From: JAHELQ01 sp965603365
GTDB taxonomy: Bacteria > Acidobacteriota > Aminicenantia > UBA2199
NCBI GenBank assembly: GCA_965603365.1
Contig: CBFDCR010000007.1
Span: forward strand, 42,235 to 106,234
Reading direction: 5' to 3'
Length of the DNA: 64,000 nt
Both the position numbers and the translations under genes were made by a program. The notes below the pieces were generated by a model. The model saw only the letters and a program-made list of their open reading frames with translations. It made no database searches and had not been told where the DNA came from. Position 1 is the first letter of the stretch. Each line of letters opens with the position of its first letter. Below, one piece after another: positions 1 through 8,481 of this stretch.

Positions 1-767
1 TGGTCTTCAAGACCGTTAGGTGGGTCGATCTATTTGTCCAATCGATTCCTATCTTCCTGGGGATCGGTGTCTCCCTCTATTTTATCTGGGTTTTAGTCTA
101 TTACTTGATACTGGCCAATGAAGAGATCAGGGCCAACGAACAGGAAGTATTCAAACAGCGGCTCTTTGCCAGTCAGGCCGAACTAAGGGCCCTCAAGACC
201 ACCATCCACCCCCATTTCCTTTTTAATAGTTTAAACATGATCGGGCCCCTGATTCACCAGTCGCCCCGGCAGGCCCGGGTTTTTTTGTCGCAGTTGACGG
301 ATTTTTTAATCTATAGCTTGCAATATGGGAAGAAACAACAGGTGACGGTCCAGGATGAACTGGACCATATCACCAATTATCTGGCTGTCGAGGGGGAGCG
401 GCTGGGGGAGCGGCTGAAATTGGCTTTACATACGGACCCCACCGTACTCCAATGTTCCATTCTCCCCTTGACCTTACTCCCGCTGGTGGAAAATGCCATC
501 AAGCACGGCATCAGCCAGTGCCTGGAGGGGGGAACCCTATCGATCTCTATAAAACCCGATTCCGGTTATCTGTCGGTGGAGATTGAAAATCCATACGAGA
601 AACCGGCTCGTCCCGTAAAGGGAGACGGGCTGGGCCTGGAGACGTTAAAAAAGAGGATCGAGGTGTACTACGGCCCCGCCGGCAGCGTAACGGTGGACAG
701 GGGTGAGGAGACCTTCAACGTAAAGCTTCGTCTACCTCTCAACCGGGAGGCAGAGGATGAAAACTAA
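1..767 (+). CDS. LytS/YehU-type sensor histidine kinase, 5' partial
   Basis: The gene enters from before the window; the frame is open from base 3. The first visible residues form hydrophobic membrane segments, followed by a short coiled linker and the catalytic core. The phospho-acceptor motif HPHFLFNSLN, the N box PLVENAIKHG and the G box GDGLGLETLKKR are all present in order, which is the His_kinase (LytS) plus HATPase_c arrangement. It should autophosphorylate on the His of the HPHF motif and pass the phosphate to the response regulator that overlaps its 3' end by 11 bp. The signal sensed is unknown because the sensor region is cut off. Family assignment is firm. Confidence 0.93.
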   Translation, partial: VFKTVRWVDLFVQSIPIFLGIGVSLYFIWVLVYYLILANEEIRANEQEVFKQRLFASQAELRALKTTIHPHFLFNSLNMIGPLIHQSPRQARVFLSQLTDFLIYSLQYGKKQQVTVQDELDHITNYLAVEGERLGERLKLALHTDPTVLQCSILPLTLLPLVENAIKHGISQCLEGGTLSISIKPDSGYLSVEIENPYEKPARPVKGDGLGLETLKKRIEVYYGPAGSVTVDRGEETFNVKLRLPLNREAEDEN

Positions 768-1503
768 AATCAGGGCGATAATAGTGGATGACGAGGCGTT
801 GGCACGCGCCTCACTCCGAGAGGCCCTCGGCCAATTTAAAGATATCGAAATTATTAAGGAGTGTGCCAACGGATTTGAGGTCATCCGGGAAGTCCTGCAG
901 TCTAAGCCGGACATGATATTCCTGGATATCCAGATGCCGAGGCTGGCTGGATTTGATGTGGTTGAGCTTTTGGGCAAAGAGGCACCATTCATCGTATTCG
1001 TGACAGCCTATGATGAGTATGCCCTGCGGGCATTTGAGGCCGAAGCCCTGGACTATTTGTTAAAACCGGTGACTGTAGAGCGGTTGGAGAAATCCATCCG
1101 GCGGCTGAGAGAAAAACTTCAAACCAGGGTTCCCCCCCAAATGGAGCAATTCATCGAACACCACCTGGCGCGCTCAGCCCCCCTGACCCGGATATTGATC
1201 CGGGACGGCACCGATGTTCACATTATCCCGGTGGAAGATATGATTTACTGCGAGGCCCAGGAGGATTATGTCAGGATCTACACTAAGAATCGATCCTATC
1301 TTAAATTGGAGAGGATGTCGAACCTGGAGAAGACGCTCGATCCCCGGCATTTTTGCCGGATTCACCGTTCCTATTTACTGAATATCGATTGTCTGGCCAA
1401 AATCGAACCTTACAGTAAAGACAGCCGCATCGCCAAACTGAAAGACGGCAAGGCGCTGCCCATCAGCCGTTCCGGCTACAACCGCCTGATGGAATTACTC
1501 TGA
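757..1503 (+). CDS. LytTR-family response regulator
   Basis: This 248-residue protein has an N-terminal receiver domain with the acidic pair D11/D12, phospho-acceptor D57 (context FLDIQMP) and conserved K103 (LLKPV). A C-terminal LytTR DNA-binding domain occupies about residues 145-248 (context FCRIHRSYLLN). The ATG lies inside the last codons of the upstream kinase gene, so the two are translationally coupled and form a LytS/LytR-type two-component system. LytTR regulators usually bind paired direct repeats upstream of envelope or virulence genes; no target can be named here. The 3' end overlaps the convergent gene at 1495 by 9 bp. Confidence 0.95.
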   Translation: MKTKIRAIIVDDEALARASLREALGQFKDIEIIKECANGFEVIREVLQSKPDMIFLDIQMPRLAGFDVVELLGKEAPFIVFVTAYDEYALRAFEAEALDYLLKPVTVERLEKSIRRLREKLQTRVPPQMEQFIEHHLARSAPLTRILIRDGTDVHIIPVEDMIYCEAQEDYVRIYTKNRSYLKLERMSNLEKTLDPRHFCRIHRSYLLNIDCLAKIEPYSKDSRIAKLKDGKALPISRSGYNRLMELL

Positions 1504-2070
1504 TTCTTTTTTCCGGTCGATTAATTCTTCAATCTTTAAGGCCGCCCGTTTAAGCATGTTGTAGAATCCCTGCCTGTCGTATTGAGACCTCAACTGGCGG
1601 CAGTGGAGAGGCCCATATGATTCCCACCATTTCCAGTATTCCTGTGTCAATTGGCGGGCATAGGCTTTGATTTTTTTGCGTTCTTGATAATGCCTTCCGG
1701 CCGATACCCCGATTGCCATGATGCCGCCGGTCAATAATCCGCAGAGGTCTTTGTGTCCCATTCCGCCGCCGAAGGCAGCCGCAGCATCGGCGATATATTC
1801 CGGTTTCTTCATATGTTTTAATGAAGCCGTCAAGATGGCCCCGGCGCAGCTAAAGCCCTTTTCCGGGAGTGTTACGATCTCCCTGACCATCGCGGACTCA
1901 CTGGCGGCCTTTTCCTCTTCTTTGGTCAGGGGGTCGTAGAGGTTTTTTTTGCCTTCGCCGAGAAGGGGCGCGCCGGATGCCCCCATCAGCCCGGCTCCTG
2001 CCGCCAACCCCGAAACGTATCGAATAAAACTGCGTCGGCTGTATGGCCTTATACTGGTATCGTTATTCAT
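1495..2070 (-). CDS. Tat-exported C_GCAxxG_C_C family protein
   Basis: About 191 residues. The start at 2070 is chosen because a perfect AGGAGG lies five bases upstream (2075-2080); a longer in-frame reading from 2100 lacks a site. The N terminus carries a twin-arginine signal (SRRSFIRYVSG plus a hydrophobic stretch), so the protein is probably exported folded. The mature part contains the spaced cysteines FSCAGA, FGGGMGHKDLCG and HCRQ typical of the C_GCAxxG_C_C putative redox protein family, often linked to metal or flavin redox chemistry. It lies 69 bp downstream of the anti-sigma gene on the same strand and may be the last gene of that operon. The reaction is unknown. Confidence 0.8.
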   Translation of the reverse strand: MNNDTSIRPYSRRSFIRYVSGLAAGAGLMGASGAPLLGEGKKNLYDPLTKEEEKAASESAMVREIVTLPEKGFSCAGAILTASLKHMKKPEYIADAAAAFGGGMGHKDLCGLLTGGIMAIGVSAGRHYQERKKIKAYARQLTQEYWKWWESYGPLHCRQLRSQYDRQGFYNMLKRAALKIEELIDRKKESE

Positions 2071-2139
2071 TATACCTCCTGTGGATATATATGGTATCAC
2101 TTCCCGGTTTTTTTCTCAATCCCTGGAGAGGATTAGGAG

Positions 2140-2667
2140 TTAAAGGGGTTTGACAAGTTGAACGTCGATGCAGGAAAGCAAAAAATCGGAGGCCGACTTT
2201 ATGGATTGTGTCAGCTCTTGCATCTCCGAGTCTATGGGCGATTCCAGGCGGGCTGCGATTTCCGGCAGCGACGTCCTGGCAATCCCCAATTGAGACAGAT
2301 CATCCAGTGGATTTTTATCTATAACGGGGGCAGCGCCAGGGGTGGTTAACACAACGATGCCGATGGCTACCACCAGCAACACCGAGGCCGCGGCCAGGAT
2401 GGGTAGGGGCCAGGGTCGAAACCGGGGAACCAATCGAGGTGTCGATTTCGCCGTCAATGCGGACAGAATTTTTTCATTCAACCGATTGTCTCTCTTCCGG
2501 ACAAATTCCGCAGCCTCCCGGCTCAGCCGCCGGGATATCGATTCGGATAGCCGGTAAAATTCCCGGCAGGAACGGCAGCGACCCAGATGGCGGCTGACGA
2601 GAGCGGGCAACCGCTTGCCCAGATCCAAAGATCGGGATATCAACCATTTATTTATGAAACAAAACAT
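2140..2667 (-). CDS. Anti-sigma factor with zf-HC2-like zinc finger and one membrane segment
   Basis: 175 residues. Near the N terminus is a His/Cys zinc-finger-type anti-sigma motif (HLGRCRSC), and residues about 93-115 form one strong transmembrane helix (LAAASVLLVVAIGIVV) with a C-terminal extracytoplasmic tail. It overlaps the ECF sigma gene by 16 bp, the usual arrangement for a cognate sigma/anti-sigma pair. By family it should hold the sigma factor inactive at the membrane until an envelope signal releases it. Assignment rests on the CxxC context, topology and gene pairing. Confidence 0.85.
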   Translation of the reverse strand: MFCFINKWLISRSLDLGKRLPALVSRHLGRCRSCREFYRLSESISRRLSREAAEFVRKRDNRLNEKILSALTAKSTPRLVPRFRPWPLPILAAASVLLVVAIGIVVLTTPGAAPVIDKNPLDDLSQLGIARTSLPEIAARLESPIDSEMQELTQSIKSASDFLLSCIDVQLVKPL

Positions 2668-3263
2668 TCTACTTCCTCCTTGGTCACCTCTTCCATTTCG
2701 CCGGAGAGAGCCGATGGGTTGATCTGTTTCATCAGATTCAGGCGGGCCCGATGCAGGAGCACCCGGACATGAATCTGACTCTTGTTCATGACCTTAGCGA
2801 TCTCCTTCACCGGCAGCTCCTCCACATAACGCAGCCACAATGCCTCGTACTGGCAGTGTTGAAGGCGTTGGGCCGCCTGCCATAAGCTGTGACGGCTCTC
2901 TTGCCGAATCATCTTTTCCGAGGGGTCCGCTGCAAAGGATGATGTACAGGCCGGTTCAAGAGCCGCTTCATCGGCTCTCTTTTTGCGGTAAAAACTGATT
3001 GCCAGTCTGGCGGCGGTAGTATAGAGCCAGGTGGAGAACTTGTATTGATGATCGAAACGGCCGATATTTCGATAAGTCTTAAAAAACGTCTCCTGAACCA
3101 GATCCTCGGCATCCTGGGGGGTGGGTATTTTGGCCCGGAGATAATAAAACAACCGCTGGCTGTAGCGATAGACCAACTCTTCAAAACAAGGATGAGAGCC
3201 GGCCTGCGCCCTGGCAGCCAGCTCTTCATCGCTTAATTGCTTCAGAGTTAAATGATTAGCCAT
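2652..3263 (-). CDS. ECF-type RNA polymerase sigma factor
   Basis: 203 residues with sigma-70 region 2 (QDAEDLVQETFFKTYRN, then the helix with FSTWLYTTAARLA) and region 4 (LPVKEIAKVMNKSQIHVRVLLHRAR), and no regions 1 or 3, so a group 4 (ECF/RpoE-like) factor. Its ATG directly abuts the stop codon of the upstream secreted-protein gene and its 3' end overlaps the anti-sigma gene, so all three are one transcription unit. It probably activates its own operon and envelope-stress genes; no promoter recognised by it can be assigned from sequence alone. Confidence 0.93.
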   Translation of the reverse strand: MANHLTLKQLSDEELAARAQAGSHPCFEELVYRYSQRLFYYLRAKIPTPQDAEDLVQETFFKTYRNIGRFDHQYKFSTWLYTTAARLAISFYRKKRADEAALEPACTSSFAADPSEKMIRQESRHSLWQAAQRLQHCQYEALWLRYVEELPVKEIAKVMNKSQIHVRVLLHRARLNLMKQINPSALSGEMEEVTKEEVECFVS

Positions 3264-4184
3264 TTAGAAGGAAAGATGCAGGGCCTCTTTGCCGTGGGAA
3301 AATACCTTGACCAACTCTTCTGACGGATAACTCAGCTCCATTTGTATGATGTTTCCCTTTAAGGTAATCTTCAGGCTCTCTATAAGCTTCATTTCGGCAT
3401 CCGCCTCCTCCTGCTGTTTCAGTCTGGCCAGGGCAATGAGTCCCCGGACCATCTGCTCAATATTCTGGGCCGTATCTGCCGTATCGGTGGTCAATTTGAG
3501 TTTCAGTTTGAGATTCCCACTCTTTTCCAGGGCCATGAAGAGGGCCATACCGGTTTTTTTCAGTAGAACGGTCCTGGCATCACTTTTGATCAGCGAGGCG
3601 ATATTATCGACCACCGCCTTCAGGAAGGCATCTTCGGGGATCTCCTTGATGGACGACATCATCGCTCCTTTGGCCAGACTCTTTTTCTTGCCGGCCATGA
3701 CATCCAGTACATCTTTGATGGTGCTTTCATCCCGGCCGATCAACACCAGATGGTCGTTGGCAAAGGTGCCGCATTGGGAGTGACGCCACTGATGAATCGT
3801 GTGCTTGCCATACTGGATTTTCTGGTGGGTCTCGGCTTTATCGAGAAGAGACAGGAGATGGTCTTCGTTAAAATTCCCGCTAAAGGCCACCACCGCCTTG
3901 CTCTTGTCTTTTCCCGGCCCGAAGATGGTAATTCCGCCGATGTCTTTCAGAAGGTCGATCTTGTATGCTTCGGCGATTTTCCGGTTTGCCCGGTTGAGTT
4001 TACCGGTCTCATCATTTAGAAGCAACTCACCAAGCTGAGTAGAGAAAAATTTGCTTATATCGAAGTGGAGCAGCCACCGGGTATTCTCCGGGATCATGGA
4101 GGTTTGTAGACTGCTCGCTTTGACGGTTGCCGGTAAAACCAGGACCAGCATAAGGGTGAATAACCACACCATTGTTTTTTTCAT
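3264..4184 (-). CDS. Exported protein of unknown function, first gene of the sigma operon
   Basis: The start at 4184 gives a clean signal peptide (MKKTMVWLFTLMLVLVLPA, cleavage near ATVKA) and has AAGGAGA eight bases upstream; the longer reading from 4238 adds a charged leader and is rejected. The mature protein of about 285 residues has no transmembrane helix and no motif I recognise. It opens with a segment on MIPENTRWLLHFDISKF and contains ITIFGPGKD and VAFSGNF strands, consistent with an all-periplasmic alpha/beta fold. Being first in an ECF sigma/anti-sigma operon suggests it senses or responds to the same envelope condition. Function unknown. Confidence 0.75.
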   Translation of the reverse strand: MKKTMVWLFTLMLVLVLPATVKASSLQTSMIPENTRWLLHFDISKFFSTQLGELLLNDETGKLNRANRKIAEAYKIDLLKDIGGITIFGPGKDKSKAVVAFSGNFNEDHLLSLLDKAETHQKIQYGKHTIHQWRHSQCGTFANDHLVLIGRDESTIKDVLDVMAGKKKSLAKGAMMSSIKEIPEDAFLKAVVDNIASLIKSDARTVLLKKTGMALFMALEKSGNLKLKLKLTTDTADTAQNIEQMVRGLIALARLKQQEEADAEMKLIESLKITLKGNIIQMELSYPSEELVKVFSHGKEALHLSF

Positions 4185-4266
4185 GTTAATTCTCCTTTCA
4201 TGATAGTTTTTTTGAAAGTGGTTGGCCAACCCATTCACCCACTTATACGCACCGGGAGAGAAAACG

Positions 4267-6015
4267 TTACAGACTCCGGGCTTTTACCTGCTGGTAGACC
4301 CGGAAGTATTTGTGGGTACTGGCCTGCCAATCAAAGGTGCGGGCCTTTTGAAACCCCTCAAGGATCATTTGATAATATTCTTCCGGGCGATTCCGGTATA
4401 GGTACGTCGCTTCTTGCAGTTTCCGGTTGAGGGCATCTGCCATATCCTTGACCCAGTTGTTATCCTGCCGGGCCTGAACCCCGTCAGCGGAGGCGGCGAA
4501 CTCTTTGATGTGCTGCAACTGGTAATGCGTGGACGCTTCCCGGTACAAAAGCCCGCACCGGTCATCGATTTGATCCTTCAGGCCGCCGGTGGCCCGGCTG
4601 ATGGTCACCGTGCCGTTGACCATGTACTCCACCGCGGCGCCGAAGGGCTCGTAGATGGAGGGCATGAGGCCGAAGGTGCTGCCCATCTGCAGCTCCTGGT
4701 ATCCCTTCTCCAGGCGGATGGGAAAGACCGTAACGTTACCCCTGCACCCTTCGGCTGCCTCCCGGAAATAGTCCAGGTCCGAATCCCGCACCGGCATGGG
4801 GGTGAGGACGACCTTGATGTCGTCTTCGGCAAATCGCTGAATCGCCCGCAGCAGGATGTCGTAACCTTTCTGTACCGGGTCCAACCGACCGCTCATGACG
4901 ACAATAGGAATATTTTCCGGTAAGTGGGTAATCGATTGTGAACGATAGGTGAGCTGACCGAATCGCCCGCTGGGTCGGTATTGGTCCAGGAGGTGTAAGA
5001 GGGCTTTTCTCTTTTCCTGTTTAATCGTTTTTATCTCCGCTATTGTGAGCTGTTCGTGTTGGGAAAATTCCGGCGGGAAGTCGACAAATAATCCGTTGTT
5101 GATGCCCACGATGCCGCACTGTTTTAATATTTCTTGCAGATGGGGGGCGAAGTGTTGGGTGTGGATAATATCGGTGGTCAATTCCCGGGCAAAGTTCTCA
5201 CTCACCGTAGTAACGGGCCCATCGGTCAGTTGCAGCCCGATCTGGTAGGCGGTCAGGCCGTTATTTTGGGCAAAGAGGGGATTTTTCTCTATGTTGCCGA
5301 TCCGTTTGGGGGAGACGATTTTTGCCAGTGAACTCGCGGAGACAAAACAATCGTAGGGATTGTGCATGGTCTGTACGCAGCCGCAGGAAGCCAGGGTGCC
5401 GTCGATCACGGCCTCTTTGGCGGTCAGGGCGATCAGGCTGGTCTGCCACTCTTGCAAATGAAACAGGATGTCTTCCCGGAGGTGGAGCGCCTCGAGAGCG
5501 AATGGTACGGCTTTGCAGAAGAATAGGGCGTTTTCTAAAAGAGTTATATTGTTTAACCAGGCATCCTGGTGGTAAATGTAGGGATCGTTGAGGCGATTTC
5601 TGGCTTCAAAAAAGCCCCTGGCTTTTATATAATACTCCTCCAGATGTCCTGGACCCGGCTGCTCATAATGGTGGATATAACGATAAATGTCCACTTTGAT
5701 CGCCTTCTGGTCAAAGGCCACCTTAAATTGAATTCCGGTTTTTTCCAGTTTTTTCCGGTCGATGATATGGGGATAGAGGGGGGTGATGAGGATGGCCCGC
5801 TCAACGCCCTCCAGTTCATTAAGATAGGGCAAGATCCTGGTAGTAACCGCCGCCAGTCCCCCACTCTTAGCAAACCGACTCTCAAAAGAACAATACACCA
5901 CCGTATTGACCTGTAGCTTTTTCAATTTCTCTTTAATCTCCCTGACCTCCACGGGACTAAACAAATCTCCCACCAGGCCCCACTTTTCCTGCCATTTCTT
6001 TAAATTTAAGTCCAT
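4267..6015 (-). CDS. Glycogen/starch synthase-like glycosyltransferase (GT5 family)
   Basis: 582 residues, longer than typical GlgA (about 480). Divergent GT5 landmarks occur in order: AKSGGLAAVTTRILPYL (residues 50-66; the KTGGL ADP-glucose loop), HLQEWQTSL (about 186; the HDWQT acceptor region), VTTVSENFAREL (about 273), a SGRLDPVQKGYD loop, and MPSIYEPFGAAVEYM followed by RATGGLKDQIDD near 460-480, which is the donor-binding E-x7-E region. It should transfer glucose from a nucleotide sugar to an alpha-glucan. An alternative is a trehalose- or sucrose-synthase-like role, less likely given the SGGLA loop. AAAGGAAAG precedes the ATG. It starts 8 bp after the membrane-protein gene and may be co-transcribed with it. 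Confidence 0.85.
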   Translation of the reverse strand: MDLNLKKWQEKWGLVGDLFSPVEVREIKEKLKKLQVNTVVYCSFESRFAKSGGLAAVTTRILPYLNELEGVERAILITPLYPHIIDRKKLEKTGIQFKVAFDQKAIKVDIYRYIHHYEQPGPGHLEEYYIKARGFFEARNRLNDPYIYHQDAWLNNITLLENALFFCKAVPFALEALHLREDILFHLQEWQTSLIALTAKEAVIDGTLASCGCVQTMHNPYDCFVSASSLAKIVSPKRIGNIEKNPLFAQNNGLTAYQIGLQLTDGPVTTVSENFARELTTDIIHTQHFAPHLQEILKQCGIVGINNGLFVDFPPEFSQHEQLTIAEIKTIKQEKRKALLHLLDQYRPSGRFGQLTYRSQSITHLPENIPIVVMSGRLDPVQKGYDILLRAIQRFAEDDIKVVLTPMPVRDSDLDYFREAAEGCRGNVTVFPIRLEKGYQELQMGSTFGLMPSIYEPFGAAVEYMVNGTVTISRATGGLKDQIDDRCGLLYREASTHYQLQHIKEFAASADGVQARQDNNWVKDMADALNRKLQEATYLYRNRPEEYYQMILEGFQKARTFDWQASTHKYFRVYQQVKARSL

Positions 6016-6023
6016 ACTTTCCT

Positions 6024-6782
6024 TTAAATTTCGATTTTATCCCGCAATTTGAAACTGGCTGCAAAGACAGTTTCTACTTCCTTAAGTCTTGTGAATCTAT
6101 AGTTTTTCAATATACACAAAATAGCAACCAAATAGATGATTAAAATGGGGCAGAACTCCCACATTACTTTTCTTTTGAGAGAATAGGTAAAGATAGCCGT
6201 TGAAAGTAATGAGAGAGATGAAAACACCAGAGCATAAAAGGTACCAGAGATATATCGAGTTAGTACCTCGGCGGCATATATCTCTGCTGCTGACCGCTCG
6301 TCAACCGCATTAATCAATGTTTTGCAAAAATTGAAATACTGTTTATTTCCTCTCTTTTTTACTTTTTTTCTCTTTCTTGTTTCCTGTATCTTTCTTAATC
6401 CCCATGTCCTTTTGAAGAAAACAGAGGTTTCATTAGGCAGATATTTCTCGCATAATTCTTCAAGCCATTCAAAGTAAGGAAACTTTTCTGTGATGTATTT
6501 TTTGTTTCTATGCTTGGGAAATATCGAATTGACCTTTCCCGAAAAAGAATCCAACATTTCAGCCCGAAATAGACGAAGAATTAAGCCTAACAGATATCCT
6601 AATAATATCAGCACCAGGAAACAGGTCAATGGATTAAAGACAATGTCTTTAATGTATTTCCTCGTTTGAGTGTTGATTATTGGAAGAAAATATATGGCAA
6701 TGCCCAGGTTTATTAAAAGAAAAACCCCAGGAATTAAGATTTCAAAAACTCCTCTTGCTCTGCCAATTGCTGGAATATCCAT
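6024..6782 (-). CDS. Predicted multi-pass membrane protein, unknown
   Basis: 252 residues. Four hydrophobic helices are visible: about residues 14-36 (ILIPGVFLLINLGIAIYFL), 51-70 (LTCFLVLILLGYLLGLIL), 180-203 (FYALVFSSLSLLSTAIF) and 211-229 (ILIIYLVAILCIL). Between helices 2 and 3 lies a long, very basic cytoplasmic loop with KKVKKRGNK. No family is recognised. The gene is clearly more AT-rich than the glycosyltransferase and peptidase genes on either side and shares orientation with the macrodomain and HNR-nuclease genes upstream, so it may belong to a transferred cassette. Function unknown. Confidence 0.7.
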   Translation of the reverse strand: MDIPAIGRARGVFEILIPGVFLLINLGIAIYFLPIINTQTRKYIKDIVFNPLTCFLVLILLGYLLGLILRLFRAEMLDSFSGKVNSIFPKHRNKKYITEKFPYFEWLEELCEKYLPNETSVFFKRTWGLRKIQETRKRKKVKKRGNKQYFNFCKTLINAVDERSAAEIYAAEVLTRYISGTFYALVFSSLSLLSTAIFTYSLKRKVMWEFCPILIIYLVAILCILKNYRFTRLKEVETVFAASFKLRDKIEI

Positions 6783-6847
6783 CTCTTATCCTTCCTTCAT
6801 TAAAAAGTTGATTTTCCTGTCATCCATTTTTTTCTGGATCTTTCGTT

Positions 6848-7381
6848 TCACCATACTTCCGAAACCCCTAAAAATTCGGGGTTGGATCTCAGCCATTTTG
6901 CCATGGCTTTGATGTCCCTGTGTTCGGGGGTCCTGTTTTTTTTGTTATGGAGGTAGATAAAGATGTCGATGGGCAATTTCTTCAGATATTTTTCCATCAG
7001 GGGCTGAACCTGGTTTTCCCAGTCCAGTTCTCCATTGCCGCAGCCAGGTTTGGGAAAGGCGATGCTGGTGATTCCCCGCTCCGCATATCCCCTCACAAAC
7101 GCTTTCAGCCCGGCTTCGATATATTCGAGTTTTGACGGCTGTCGCCAGGTTGTTTTTGTCGGAAAATTCAGTATCCATTTATTATCCGTTCTGTACAACC
7201 AGAGTTTTCCCACAGTTAATTCCTGGTTCTCGCATAACTGCTGGTATTGTTTAAACATTTCGGGATAAATAATCTTGAAGTCTTTGGCGATTCCCTTTCC
7301 CATGATACCGACTGTATTAACGGTATTCACCAGTACCTGGGCGGGAGATTCAAACAGGTTACCGACGATGTAAACCAACAT
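6848..7381 (-). CDS. Macrodomain protein, DarG-like ADP-ribosyl glycohydrolase type
   Basis: 177 residues, essentially one macro domain. Signature elements are the N-terminal VNTVNTVGIMGKGIA loop (ADP-ribose binding), FPTKTTWRQPS, and SIAFPKPGCGNGELDW. These are the features of the macrodomain of DarG, which removes ADP-ribose from DNA thymidines, and of related stand-alone domains. DarG proteins usually carry a further C-terminal domain and follow a darT toxin gene; here the protein ends after a short basic tail and no DarT-like gene is adjacent. GAGGTAA precedes the ATG. Likely cytoplasmic, acting on ADP-ribosylated nucleic acid or protein. Confidence 0.85.
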   Translation of the reverse strand: MLVYIVGNLFESPAQVLVNTVNTVGIMGKGIAKDFKIIYPEMFKQYQQLCENQELTVGKLWLYRTDNKWILNFPTKTTWRQPSKLEYIEAGLKAFVRGYAERGITSIAFPKPGCGNGELDWENQVQPLMEKYLKKLPIDIFIYLHNKKNRTPEHRDIKAMAKWLRSNPEFLGVSEVW

Positions 7382-7411
7382 AATATTACCTCGATAGCGT
7401 TACAGGGTTAC

Positions 7412-8365
7412 TCAAACATTATTAAAATTGTCCAGGTTTTTGATGATGGTTTTTAATTCCAGGATTTCCAGGGGGCAGCCGTCCCAATCGTGATGCCAGC
7501 AGATGATCATATCGCAGTCGTCTTCGTTGTGGTCCTGATCTTTAAAATCGGAACTCTTGTATTCAAATTCAATCCTGATGCCTTCCCAGCGCTGGTTTTG
7601 AATGTCGATGCACCGCCTGGCATCGGCCTGGGGATACTCGTTGGCGATACCTTTGACAAGGAATCCCATTTCAATGGCGATCATTCCGAATAAATAGATT
7701 ACCCCTTCTCGATTCATGGGGGCATATTTTAAACCCCTGAATAAGATCTTCTCTCCCATGATTCTGGTTTTTTGGGGTGCCTTTTGCGGTTTGATCGTTT
7801 TGGGAATAAATTTTATTCTTGGGCTTTCTGCCTGGGCTGCAGCCGGGGCCGGCTGGGGAGCCGGCGCGGAGGCTTGAATTTCAGGAACCTTTTGAACCTC
7901 CTCTACTTCCGGTTGTTCCATTTCCGAATTTAAAATGAATTCACCCGGCATGACCTCCTCCGACAGATCGGTTTCTACTTTTATTTCCTCCGGATATTTT
8001 TCTTTGGCCTTTTTAAACGCTTCGTCTAAGGTTTTCCATTTGGCCCGGTAGTAGATTTCACCCCATTTGCCCCTGGCATTCACCAGCTCGGCAGTGGGGG
8101 GGATACCGGAAATGTTATACAGGCGGACCAGTTCGGAAAGCAACTCATCGTCGGAGGCCAGTTCTTTATTGGCCGTCATCTCCGACGAATCGGATTTATC
8201 CAGGCCGGCCTCTTCTAAGGCCTGCTTCCATGTACCCATGGTATATTGTACCGTGTTGATGGGGATGGTGGAATTCTTGATAAATTCCTGCTGTTTCAAG
8301 GTTTTTACGTCCAATTTACCGGCAATTCTTTTAATTTCTTTAATGATTTCTTCTTTCGTAAACAT
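7412..8365 (-). CDS. HNR-repeat protein with C-terminal nuclease-like domain
   Basis: 317 residues. Residues about 1-110 contain two helical repeats ending WKQALEEAGL and WKTLDEAFKKA, the pattern of the homing-endonuclease-associated repeat (HNR), which binds DNA. A low-complexity Pro/Ala/Gln linker (about 165-185) leads to a C-terminal domain with IRIEFEYKSSDF and DDCDMIICWHHDWDGCP. The E/EYKS and DMIICW spacing looks like a PD-(D/E)XK-type or related nuclease core, which is inference. GGAGTTAAG lies upstream of the ATG. The macrodomain gene follows after 30 bp on the same strand. Possible defence or mobile-element function. Confidence 0.65.
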   Translation of the reverse strand: MFTKEEIIKEIKRIAGKLDVKTLKQQEFIKNSTIPINTVQYTMGTWKQALEEAGLDKSDSSEMTANKELASDDELLSELVRLYNISGIPPTAELVNARGKWGEIYYRAKWKTLDEAFKKAKEKYPEEIKVETDLSEEVMPGEFILNSEMEQPEVEEVQKVPEIQASAPAPQPAPAAAQAESPRIKFIPKTIKPQKAPQKTRIMGEKILFRGLKYAPMNREGVIYLFGMIAIEMGFLVKGIANEYPQADARRCIDIQNQRWEGIRIEFEYKSSDFKDQDHNEDDCDMIICWHHDWDGCPLEILELKTIIKNLDNFNNV

Positions 8366-8481
8366 GACTTAACTCCGCTCTATTCACCTTGTTCTTCCGT
8401 TCTATATGTTAGTGAAAGATAATTTCTACATTTATGTTATATATTCAAATCTTCCGATTGTCAACAGGTTGCCGATTTTTT

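Noticed and set aside
6848..7381. Complete DarT/DarG toxin-antitoxin system
   Set aside because: No DarT-like ADP-ribosyltransferase gene on either side; only the macrodomain protein is present.
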